A stretch of 6,940 nt of DNA, from positions 1-6,940 of the forward strand of contig JAKAZX010000216.1 in assembly GCA_021826485.1 (NCBI GenBank), in the 5' to 3' direction. The translations under genes and the position numbers were made by a program. The notes beneath the pieces are model-generated. The model had not been told where the DNA came from. It was given only the letters and a program-made list of their open reading frames with translations, and ran no database searches. Source of the stretch: Pseudomonadota bacterium. Lineage in GTDB: Bacteria; Pseudomonadota; Alphaproteobacteria; Acetobacterales; Acetobacteraceae. Of the stretch, positions 1-5,915 are shown in pieces (position 1 is the first letter of the stretch; every line of letters starts with the position of its first letter).

Positions 1-7
1 GCGCGGC

Positions 8-1072
8 ATGTCGCTGTCTGTCGCGGGACTGGGCAAGAGTTTCGGGGCCGTCCGCGCGGTCGCGGACCTTTCGCTTGAGGTCGGTTCCGGCGAATTCGTG
101 ACGCTGCTCGGGCCGTCGGGCTGCGGCAAGACCACGGCGCTGCGCTGCATCGCCGGCATCTACGGCGCCGACAAGGGCCACATCGTCCTGGACGGCCGCG
201 ACATCACCGCAGCGCCGATGCACCGCCGCAACCTGGCGATGGTGTTCCAGAACTACGCGCTGTTCCCGCACCTTTCGGCGTTCGACAACGTCGCCTTCGG
301 CCTGCGCAGCCGCGGCGTGCCGCGCGCCGAACTGCGCCGCCGGACCGAGGAGGCGCTGGCGCTGGTGCGGCTGCAGACGATGGCCGCGCGGCGTCCGCAG
401 GAACTGTCCGGCGGCCAGCAGCAGCGGGTGGCGCTGGCGCGCGCCCTGGTCGTGCAGCCGGCCCTGCTGCTGCTGGACGAGCCGCTGAGCAATCTCGATG
501 CGCGGCTGCGTGACGACATGCGCGGCGAGATTCGCGACCTGCAACGCCGGCTCAGGATCACCACGCTGCTGGTGACGCATGACATTGCCGAGGCGTTCGC
601 GCTGTCCGACCGGATCGCGGTGATGCAGGGCGGGCGGATCGTGCAGGACGCGACGCCGCAGGACATCTACCACCGCCCGGCAAACCGGTTCGTCGCGCAT
701 TTCGTCGGTCCCGCCTCGGAACTCCCGCTGGCCGCGGTCGGCACCGCGGATGCGCGACCCTGCGGCACGCTGTCCGGCGGCATGCGGGTATGGCTCGCGG
801 CGCCGCCGGCGGACGCCATCCGCGCGCCGATGCTGCTGCTGCGGCCGGAGCGGCTGCGGCTGGGCGATGCCGCGCACGGCGCCGCCAACTGCTTCGAGGC
901 GGACGTGGCCGACGTGGTGTTCCTGGGCGGCGGCAGCGAGGTGCGGCTGCGGCTGGGCGAGGCGACCCTGCTCGCCACCCTGCCGAGCGGGGCGGCAGCC
1001 GGCCTGCGGCCCGGCGACCGCATCCCGATCGGCTGGGATGCCGAAGACGCGGTGGTGCTGGATGCGGCATGA
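8..1072 (+). CDS. ABC transporter ATP-binding protein, PotA/spermidine-putrescine family
   Basis: This is the cytoplasmic ATPase that powers the importer formed with the next two genes. All nucleotide-binding motifs are visible in the 354 residues: Walker A GPSGCGKTT (35-43), Q-loop Gln81, signature LSGGQ (133-137), Walker B LLLLDEP (153-159), D-loop SNLDA (161-165) and switch His191. The C-terminal part from about 275 (LLLRPERLRL onward) looks like the TOBE domain typical of PotA, FbpC and CysA type ATPases, and the length fits that group. The stop overlaps the next start by 11 bases. Only seven bases precede the ATG, so no ribosome site can be judged and an upstream in-frame start cannot be excluded; the N-terminus MSLSVAGLGKSFG looks normal for the family. 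Substrate cannot be read from the ATPase: polyamines, opines, aminoethylphosphonate or other small solutes are all possible. Confidence 0.95.
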   Translation: MSLSVAGLGKSFGAVRAVADLSLEVGSGEFVTLLGPSGCGKTTALRCIAGIYGADKGHIVLDGRDITAAPMHRRNLAMVFQNYALFPHLSAFDNVAFGLRSRGVPRAELRRRTEEALALVRLQTMAARRPQELSGGQQQRVALARALVVQPALLLLDEPLSNLDARLRDDMRGEIRDLQRRLRITTLLVTHDIAEAFALSDRIAVMQGGRIVQDATPQDIYHRPANRFVAHFVGPASELPLAAVGTADARPCGTLSGGMRVWLAAPPADAIRAPMLLLRPERLRLGDAAHGAANCFEADVADVVFLGGGSEVRLRLGEATLLATLPSGAAAGLRPGDRIPIGWDAEDAVVLDAA

Positions 1073-1919
1073 CAGCGCCTGGCGGGTGGCGCCGTATCTG
1101 CTGCCCCTGCTGCTGGTCATGCTCGGCTTCTACGTGCTGCCGCTCGCCGGCACCCTGGGCGACAGCCTGCATCCGAACACGCCGGCCGGGATCGATGCGG
1201 CGCACTGGACGCTGCATAATTACCGGCGCATCGCCGACCCGCTGTATGGCGGCATCTTCCTCCGCACGCTGCGCATCAGCGTGATCGTCACCGCCATCAC
1301 CGCGCTGCTCGCCTATCCCGTGGCGATCTTCGTCGCGCGGCTGCGGCCGCGGCTGGAGGCGCTGGCGATCCTGGCCTATATCAGCCCGTGGCTGGTCAAC
1401 ACGCTGGTCAAGGCCCTCGGCTGGACGCTGCTGCTGCGCAGCAACGGCATCGTCAACACGCTGCTGCGCGACGCCGGGCTGATCGCGCGCCCGCTGCACC
1501 TGATGCTGAATGAGACCGGGGTGGTGATCGCGCTGATCCCCGGCCATTTCATGTTTGCGCTGCTGCCGCTGTGGACGGCGCTGCGCGGCCTCGATCCCGC
1601 GCTGGGCTGGGCGGCGGGGTCGCTCGGCACGTCGCCGGGCGCGGTGTTCCGGCGCGTCACCCTGCCGCTGACGCTGCCCGCCCTGATCGCCGGGCTGGTC
1701 ATCAACTTCATCATGAACATGACGGCCTTCGCGGTGCCGATGCTGCTGGGCGGCGAGGGGCACGAGGTCGTGTCGATGCTCGCCTATCAGGTCAACCTGG
1801 TGCTGCTGGACTGGCCGTTCGGCGCGGCCCTGGCCGTGGTGCTGCTGGCCATCACGCTGCTGCTGATCCGCGTTGGCCAGGGTGTCGCGGCGCGGGCCGC
1901 GGGGGCGGGGGCGCGATGA
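1062..1919 (+). CDS. ABC transporter permease, PotB-like (BPD_transp_1)
   Basis: First inner-membrane permease of the importer, 285 residues. Hydrophobic segments lie near residues 10-30, 66-92, 99-126, 152-172, 205-230 and 253-270, consistent with the six-helix PotB type. The cytoplasmic EAA-type loop that docks on the ATPase is at about 178-206 and includes GWAAGSLGTSPGAVFRRVTLP, with the conserved G and LP. I chose the ATG at 1062 because it overlaps the ATPase stop by 11 bases and puts a short basic stretch before the first helix. The same frame stays open back to 750 inside the ATPase gene, but that part reads as arginine-rich nonsense typical of a shadow frame. The upstream GGTGG is only a weak ribosome site, so coupling to ATPase translation is likely. 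The last four bases overlap the next gene. Confidence 0.93.
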   Translation: MRHDSAWRVAPYLLPLLLVMLGFYVLPLAGTLGDSLHPNTPAGIDAAHWTLHNYRRIADPLYGGIFLRTLRISVIVTAITALLAYPVAIFVARLRPRLEALAILAYISPWLVNTLVKALGWTLLLRSNGIVNTLLRDAGLIARPLHLMLNETGVVIALIPGHFMFALLPLWTALRGLDPALGWAAGSLGTSPGAVFRRVTLPLTLPALIAGLVINFIMNMTAFAVPMLLGGEGHEVVSMLAYQVNLVLLDWPFGAALAVVLLAITLLLIRVGQGVAARAAGAGAR

Positions 1920-2704
1920 TCCTCGCGGTCAACCTGTTCATGCTGGTGCTGGTGCTGGCGCCGATCGTGATGGTGGTATGGATGTCGTTCACGCCGGCGG
2001 CGTATTTCGCCCTGCCGACGGCGCATCTGTCGCTGCGCTGGTACCGGGAAGCGCTGTCCTATCCGGGCTTCGTCGACGCCTTCGGTCTCAGCGTGGAACT
2101 GGCGACGCTGGCGGCGGTGGCAGCGGTCGGCAGCGGTTTCCTGGCGGCCTACGGCCTGGCGCGCTTCCGCCCGCGCGGCGCCGCGCTGCTCGCCGGGTTC
2201 TTCGCCTCGCCGCTGCTGGTGCCGTCCGTGGTGTTCGGCATCGCGATGCTGCAATTCGTCAACCGGCTCGGCCTGTACAATAATCTGGCGGGTCTGGTGC
2301 TGGCCCATGTGGTGGTGGTCGTGCCCTACGCGATCCGCACGCTGGGCGTCACCCTGCGCACGGTGCCGGAGGAGTTGGAGTGGGCGGCGATGGTGTTGGG
2401 CAGCAGCCGGCTGCGCACGCTGCTGCGGGTGACGCTGCCTTTGTCGGCGCGCGGATTGGTCACGGCCTTCCTGTTCTGCTTCCTGATGAGCTTCTCGGAA
2501 GTCACCATGACTATCTTCATGGCCGGTCCCTCGCTGCAAACGCTGCCGGTGCGGCTCTACACCTACATGTCGGATCGCATCGATCCGACCGTCGCGGCGG
2601 TGTCGTCGTTGGTGGTGCTGATCTCGCTCGCGCTGGCGATCGTCGTCGATCTGCTCGGCGGGTTCCGGCTGGATCGCGGGCAGGCGGGGCGGGCCGGCGC
2701 ATGA
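1916..2704 (+). CDS. ABC transporter permease, PotC-like (BPD_transp_1)
   Basis: Second inner-membrane permease, 262 residues. It starts with an uncleaved hydrophobic helix (about 5-25), followed by the periplasmic stretch with the LRWYREAL element common in PotC-like proteins, then helices near 57-83, 91-114, 124-145, 179-201 and 226-247. The EAA-type loop spans about 152-176: EELEWAAMVLGSSRLRTLLR, then VTLP. The ATG at 1916 overlaps the preceding stop in an ATGA arrangement, and a run of G residues (about 1897-1911) lies just before it. The frame is open further upstream but is an out-of-frame shadow of the first permease. With its two neighbours it makes a complete ATPase-permease-permease core lacking only the periplasmic binding protein, which presumably lies left of the window. 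The cytoplasmic C-terminal tail is rich in Gly, Arg and Ala. Confidence 0.93.
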   Translation: MILAVNLFMLVLVLAPIVMVVWMSFTPAAYFALPTAHLSLRWYREALSYPGFVDAFGLSVELATLAAVAAVGSGFLAAYGLARFRPRGAALLAGFFASPLLVPSVVFGIAMLQFVNRLGLYNNLAGLVLAHVVVVVPYAIRTLGVTLRTVPEELEWAAMVLGSSRLRTLLRVTLPLSARGLVTAFLFCFLMSFSEVTMTIFMAGPSLQTLPVRLYTYMSDRIDPTVAAVSSLVVLISLALAIVVDLLGGFRLDRGQAGRAGA

Positions 2705-2795
2705 ACGATCGCGGGCAGCGTCCGCGGGGCCGCGCCGGCCGCCGGCCGGTGCGCCGGCACGCTGCCGCCAATGGCCGGTTGGGGAGGGATTCCGC
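2705..2795 (+). other. Gap between transporter and enzyme genes; possible coupled 32-codon ORF and strong hairpin
   Basis: This is the only gap of note in the plus operon. An ATG at 2701 overlaps the permease stop as ATGA and opens a 32-residue frame (2701-2799) whose own stop overlaps the crotonase ATG, again as ATGA. The peptide would hold ten Arg and no hydrophobic segment or recognisable domain, so it may merely carry ribosomes across the gap or be chance. The gap also holds a GC-only hairpin: nine pairs between 2732-2740 and 2744-2754, a three-base loop, and a TG bulge at 2750-2751. No T-run follows, so it is not a standard intrinsic terminator. It could stabilise transcript ends or lower downstream expression. 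Function is unproven. Confidence 0.35.
2781..2788 (+). promoter_or_regulatory. Ribosome binding site of the crotonase gene
   Basis: GGGGAGGG contains GGAGG and ends seven bases before the ATG at 2796. It is the best Shine-Dalgarno match among the plus-strand starts seen here. It fixes the crotonase start and suggests that this gene can be initiated independently of the transporter genes. Confidence 0.7.
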
Positions 2796-3575
2796 ATGAG
2801 CGACGATCTGCTGATCGGGCACGATGGTGCCGTCACGACGCTGACCATCAATCGCCCGCCGCTCAATCTGATGACGCTCGGGCTGCTGCGCGACATCGTC
2901 GCCGCACTCGAAGCGCTGCAGGAGCGCGAGGCGACGCGCTGCATCGTAATCCGCGGCAGCGGCACCCGCGCGTTCTGCGCCGGCGCCGATCTTCGCGTGG
3001 TGGACGAGGCCAATCCCGCGCGCGCGGCGGAAACGCGGGAGGTCGGCATCCGCATGATCGAACTGATCGAGGCACATCCGAAGCCGGTGATCTCCGCCGT
3101 GCGCGGCTGGTGCATCGGCGGCGGCACCGCCATCGCATGGCCGGCCGACATCCGGCTCGCCGCGGCGTCGGCGAAATTCCGTGCGGGCGACGTCTATCTC
3201 GGGCTGGCGCCGAGCTGGCATCTGGCGAATGCGCGGCTGGTCCACTACCTCGGCCGCAACCGCGCGCTCGACATCTCGCTGCTCGGCGACGACATCACCG
3301 CCCGGGAAGCCTACGAATGGGGACTGGTGACGCGCGTGTTCCCGGACGATGCATTCGACGAGGAAGTGGCGCGGCACGCCCACAAGCTCGCCGGGGCGGC
3401 GCCGCTGGCGGTGCGCGCGATCAAGGAAACCATGCGCGCGCAGTATCTGGAGTCGCCCGATCGGGCGATGCGGATCGCCGATCGCTGGCATCCCGTCATC
3501 CACGGGTCGGAGGATGTCAAGGAAGGCGTGCGGGCGATGCTGGAAAAGCGCAAGCCGGTGTTCAGGGGGCGCTGA
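2796..3575 (+). CDS. Enoyl-CoA hydratase/isomerase (crotonase) family protein with atypical active site
   Basis: A 259-residue crotonase-fold protein, expected in the cytosol as a trimer or hexamer acting on a CoA thioester. The N-terminal strand TTLTINRPPLN (14-24) is typical. Both oxyanion-hole elements are present: AFCAGADLR (59-67) and GWCIGGGTA (104-112). Rat mitochondrial hydratase uses Glu144 and Glu164. By motif alignment the first (E of GGGCE) is Ala112 here and the second (E of QPE) is Asp132 in FRAGDVYLGL. The usual PGAGGTQRL turn is replaced by PSWHLANARL (139-148). Thioester binding and enolate stabilisation are therefore supported, but ordinary hydration is doubtful; an isomerase, decarboxylase, lyase or hydrolase reaction is possible. 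The start is fixed by the GGAGG site, and the stop lies three bases before the dehydrogenase gene, so the two enzymes very likely share a pathway. Confidence 0.92.
   Translation: MSDDLLIGHDGAVTTLTINRPPLNLMTLGLLRDIVAALEALQEREATRCIVIRGSGTRAFCAGADLRVVDEANPARAAETREVGIRMIELIEAHPKPVISAVRGWCIGGGTAIAWPADIRLAAASAKFRAGDVYLGLAPSWHLANARLVHYLGRNRALDISLLGDDITAREAYEWGLVTRVFPDDAFDEEVARHAHKLAGAAPLAVRAIKETMRAQYLESPDRAMRIADRWHPVIHGSEDVKEGVRAMLEKRKPVFRGR
3564..3569 (+). promoter_or_regulatory. Ribosome binding site of the acyl-CoA dehydrogenase gene
   Basis: AGGGGG sits within the last codons of the crotonase gene, nine bases before the ATG at 3579. Its position inside the upstream gene and the three-base gap between genes point to translation of both enzymes from one message. 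Confidence 0.5.
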
Positions 3576-3578
3576 CTC

Positions 3579-4724
3579 ATGGATTTCGCATTGAGCGCGG
3601 CGCAGCAGGCGCGTGGCGAGGCGGCGCGCGAGGTGATCGCGCGCGTGGTGCAGCCGCTGGCCGACAGCGTGCCGAACGGCGGCCGGCTGGCGGCCGATCA
3701 GCTCCGCACGATCTACAAGGCGCTGGCGCCGCTGGGCTATGTCGGCAGCACGATATCGCCCGATCTGGGCGGCGCCGGCCTCGGCTTCGTCGATTACGGG
3801 CTGCTGCTGGAAGCCCTGGGCGCCAGCCCGGTGATGCTGGCGGAGGTGGTGCCGCCGCGCACCATCGCGCTGGCCGGATCGGCGGAGCAGCGGGCGCGCT
3901 TCCTGCCGGGGCTGCTGGCGGGCGACCTGATCGCCACCGCCGCGATCACCGAGCCGCAGGCCGGCTCGGACACGCGCGGCTTCGTCTGTGCCGGCGTGCC
4001 GGATGGCGAGGTCTACCGCATCACCGGCCGCAAGAAATGGATCAAGCTCGGCGGCATCGCCGACCTGCTCACGCTGATGGTGGTGGAGCGCGACGGGGCC
4101 GGGCGGCCGCAGCACACGCGCTTCATCGTCGAACGCGCCGCCTCGCCGTGGCGAAGCCGCGAACTGCCCTGCGTCGGCATGCGCAACCTGTCGTTCGCGG
4201 AGCTGGAGTTCGCCGGTGTCGCGGTGCCGCGGGCCAACATGATGGCGGCGCCGGGTGCGGCAATGGCGGCGTTCTCGATCGGCATCGAGGCGTCGCGCGC
4301 CTTCATCGGCCTGTCGGCGGCGGGGATCGCCGCCCATGCGCTGGCGACGGCCGGGCGCTATGTCCAGGGGCGGGTGGCATTCGGCCGTCCGCTGGCGCGG
4401 TTCCAGGCGATCCAGTTGCAGCTTGGCCAGGCGGCGACCGAAGTGGCCGCCGCGCGGCTGCTGTGCCTGTCGGCGCTGTGGCGCATGGACCAGGGCCAGC
4501 GCGCCCCGCTCGAAGCGTCGATGGCGAAGGCCTATGCGACGGAGGCGGCGGTGCGCGCCTGCAACGCCTGCATGGATGCGATGGGCGCGATGGGGCTGGC
4601 GGAGGAGGCAGGGGTGGAACGCTGCTGGCGCGATGCGCGGATGCTGACGGTGATCGACGGCACCACCGGCATCAATCGTCTGATCGTCGGGCGCGAACTG
4701 CTGGGAACCGCCGCCTTCGTGTGA
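3579..4724 (+). CDS. Acyl-CoA dehydrogenase family flavoprotein with substituted catalytic residues
   Basis: A 381-residue protein of normal length for a single-domain acyl-CoA dehydrogenase, a cytosolic FAD enzyme that introduces a double bond into an acyl-CoA and passes electrons to ETF. Order: N-terminal helical domain (1-115), middle beta domain with ITEPQAGSD (123-131) and GRKKWI (150-155), C-terminal helical domain with RVAFGRPLARFQAIQ (265-279), VERCWRDARML (346-356) and the GTTGINRLIVGREL segment (361-374). Two key positions differ from MCAD: the catalytic Glu376 of YEGT aligns with Asp360, and the flavin-contacting Thr168 of WIT aligns with Lys156. The alternative Glu used by isovaleryl-CoA dehydrogenase, just before a conserved Arg, aligns with Ser239, so the base has not simply moved there. 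AGGGGG (3564-3569) lies nine bases before the ATG. Substrate unknown; dehydrogenase activity is likely but not certain. Confidence 0.93.
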   Translation: MDFALSAAQQARGEAAREVIARVVQPLADSVPNGGRLAADQLRTIYKALAPLGYVGSTISPDLGGAGLGFVDYGLLLEALGASPVMLAEVVPPRTIALAGSAEQRARFLPGLLAGDLIATAAITEPQAGSDTRGFVCAGVPDGEVYRITGRKKWIKLGGIADLLTLMVVERDGAGRPQHTRFIVERAASPWRSRELPCVGMRNLSFAELEFAGVAVPRANMMAAPGAAMAAFSIGIEASRAFIGLSAAGIAAHALATAGRYVQGRVAFGRPLARFQAIQLQLGQAATEVAAARLLCLSALWRMDQGQRAPLEASMAKAYATEAAVRACNACMDAMGAMGLAEEAGVERCWRDARMLTVIDGTTGINRLIVGRELLGTAAFV

Positions 4725-4740
4725 CGGCGCGCGGCGGTCA
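4722..4740. repeat. Imperfect inverted repeat joining the two convergent stop codons
   Basis: The plus-strand stop (TGA, 4722-4724) and the minus-strand stop (TGA read from 4740 to 4738) form the outer arms of a 19-base inverted repeat. TGAC (4722-4725) pairs with GTCA (4737-4740), and two further G-C pairs form after one mismatch. Only 13 bases lie between the stops. No T-run follows on either side, so it does not look like a classical intrinsic terminator. It may act as a weak bidirectional stop or be coincidence. Confidence 0.35.
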
Positions 4741-5340
4741 GAGGGAGGGCAGGCCGAGCGCTGCCCGAAGCCGCATCGTCAGATGGGCGGCGTCGCGGCT
4801 GGGCAGCACGCGCGGCAGATCCTCCCCGTCCACGTCGGCCACCGCCACGGCGGGAGCGTCGGCGGTGCGATGCACCCGCGCGGCGAAGGCCGCCACCTCC
4901 TCGGCGCTGCGCAGCCGCCGGGCGTCGGCGATGCCGCAGCCGCGCGCGATCGCCGCAAGGTCGGCAGGGCCGGCGGTGTGGCTCGGCTGGCCGCCGGTTT
5001 CGCCATACATGGCGTTGTCCAGGATGCAGACCGACAGGTTGCCCGGCCGCTTGAGCGCGATCGTCGCGAAACTGCCCATGCCCATCAGCGCCTCCCCGTC
5101 GCCGGTGAGGACCAGCACGGGAATGTCCGGGCGGGCCAGCGCGACCCCCAGGCCCAGGGCCAGCGCGCCGCCCATGGCGCCCCACAGGTAGAAATTCCGG
5201 TCGCGGTCCCCCGCGGCCGCGAGGTCATAGCTGGGTGAGCCGAGGCCGCTGATGACCACCAGATCGGTCCGGTCGCGCACCAGCCGCGCCACCACCTCCC
5301 GGCGGTGCAGCAGCGCCGGCGGCTTCGCCGCGCCGGTCAC
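4738..5340 (-). CDS. Thiamine-diphosphate-dependent decarboxylase, beta subunit (ComE/phosphonopyruvate decarboxylase C-terminal type)
   Basis: A 200-residue PP-domain subunit that binds the diphosphate of thiamine diphosphate through Mg2+. The signature begins GDGEALMGMGS (80-90) and ends ILDN (106-109), followed by YGETGGQPSH (112-121); this is the GDG...N motif in the form seen in sulfopyruvate decarboxylase beta (ComE) and the C-terminal half of phosphonopyruvate decarboxylase. FYLWGAMGGALALGLG (50-65) is the usual helix ahead of it. The protein should pair with the product of the gene just upstream to decarboxylate a 2-oxoacid to an aldehyde. No ATG fits; I chose the GTG at 5340 because it overlaps the alpha stop as GTGA and has AAGGA (5354-5350) nine bases ahead. 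The same frame is open up to 6738, but beyond 5340 it is a shadow of the alpha and membrane-protein genes. Substrate unknown. Confidence 0.9.
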   Translation of the reverse strand: MTGAAKPPALLHRREVVARLVRDRTDLVVISGLGSPSYDLAAAGDRDRNFYLWGAMGGALALGLGVALARPDIPVLVLTGDGEALMGMGSFATIALKRPGNLSVCILDNAMYGETGGQPSHTAGPADLAAIARGCGIADARRLRSAEEVAAFAARVHRTADAPAVAVADVDGEDLPRVLPSRDAAHLTMRLRAALGLPSL

Positions 5341-5870
5341 TTGCGGAAGTCCTTGGCGCCCAGGGCGCGCTGGGCGAACAGCACGGCGGTCGGCGCCGCG
5401 CCGTCGAAGGCAAGCGCGGCGCCGGCCTGCACCGTCTCGACGATCTCGGCCGCCCGCTCCGCCCGTAGCACGCGCATTCCCATCAGCCGCAGGGCGTCCG
5501 GGGTTGCCGTGCCCATCGGTACCTGCCACGGATTGAACTCGCCCCATTCCCCGCGCATCGTCACCAGGGCGAGCAGCGGCACGCGGCAAAGCTGGGCCAG
5601 CGCCAGCATGTTGATGCAGTTGCCGACGCCGCTCGACTGCATCAGCAGCACCCCACGGTCCCCGCCGAGCCAGGCACCGCACAGCAGCGCCACCCCCTCC
5701 TCCTCCGTCGTCAGCGGGACGGGCTGCATCTGCGGGTCGGCATGGACGCGGCGGATCAGCTCGGCATGGCCGGCATCCGGAACATAGGCGACCTGCCGGA
5801 CCGCAAAGCCCTTCAGGATGGCGAACACCTCGCCGGGCCAGGCGGGGGGTGCCGCGCTTGGGCCGCTCAT
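5337..5870 (-). CDS. Thiamine-diphosphate-dependent decarboxylase, alpha subunit (ComD/phosphonopyruvate decarboxylase N-terminal type)
   Basis: A 177-residue PYR-domain subunit that would complete the active site together with the beta subunit. The opening VAYVPDAGHAELI (28-40) matches the start of this fold. TTEEEG (54-59) holds the Glu that activates the thiamine aminopyrimidine, and LLMQSSGVGNCINML (75-89) is the family's MQNSGLGN-like segment. RGEWGEFNPWQVPMG (106-120) lies where phosphonopyruvate decarboxylases, as I recall them, carry a DEPQH-type sequence; the QVPMG.AT pattern seems nearer ComD. Bacterial phosphonopyruvate decarboxylases are usually one chain, so a split pair also leans toward the ComDE form. 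Start is uncertain: an in-frame TTG at 5906 adds 12 residues of poorly conserved type and lies in the loop of a hairpin, so I prefer the ATG at 5870, although neither has a clear ribosome site. The stop overlaps the beta start by four bases. Confidence 0.87.
   Translation of the reverse strand: MSGPSAAPPAWPGEVFAILKGFAVRQVAYVPDAGHAELIRRVHADPQMQPVPLTTEEEGVALLCGAWLGGDRGVLLMQSSGVGNCINMLALAQLCRVPLLALVTMRGEWGEFNPWQVPMGTATPDALRLMGMRVLRAERAAEIVETVQAGAALAFDGAAPTAVLFAQRALGAKDFRK
5350..5354 (-). promoter_or_regulatory. Ribosome binding site deciding the GTG start of the beta subunit
   Basis: AAGGA read on the minus strand, nine bases before the GTG at 5340 and inside the end of the alpha gene. It supports the GTG start, which would otherwise be easy to miss, and tight coupling of the two subunits. 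Confidence 0.6.
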
Positions 5871-5895
5871 GGGCGGCAGGTTGGTATGCCGCGAC

Positions 5896-5915
5896 CGGCG
5901 GGTCAACTGCCGCCG
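5896..5915 (-). other. Hairpin directly after the HpnL-like stop codon
   Basis: Read on the minus strand, CGGCGG (5915-5910) immediately follows the TAG at 5918-5916 and pairs with CCGCCG (5901-5896) across an eight-base loop. The loop contains the TTG alternative start of the next gene. There is no T-run, so termination is not supported. It may mark a processing or stability element between the membrane-protein gene and the decarboxylase genes, or be a chance product of high GC. Confidence 0.3.

Noticed and set aside
850..960. 18-base direct repeat (850-867 and 943-960) within the ATPase gene
   Set aside because: Both copies are in frame and encode RLRLGD/RLRLGE in two beta strands of the TOBE region. 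Similar strand composition and codon bias explain it without a mobile or regulatory repeat.
750..1061. Upstream extension of the first permease into the ATPase gene
   Set aside because: The extra residues are Arg/Ala/Gly-rich with no membrane character, whereas the ATG at 1062 gives a normal permease N-terminus and length.
558..1763. 401-codon minus-strand open frame rich in Gln, Arg and His
   Set aside because: It is antisense to the ATPase and first permease, with repetitive composition and no recognisable motif.
1787..3151. 454-codon minus-strand open frame rich in Arg, Gln and His
   Set aside because: It is antisense to both permeases and the crotonase and has no supporting motif or start signal.
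2517..4337. 606-codon open frame on the minus strand
   Set aside because: It lies opposite the second permease, crotonase and dehydrogenase genes. Its translation is Arg/Ala/His-rich without family motifs, as expected of an antisense frame in GC-rich DNA.
2771..5191. 806-codon open frame on the plus strand
   Set aside because: It is out of frame with the crotonase and dehydrogenase and runs antisense through the beta-subunit gene. The composition is low-complexity Gly/Arg/Ala with no domain.
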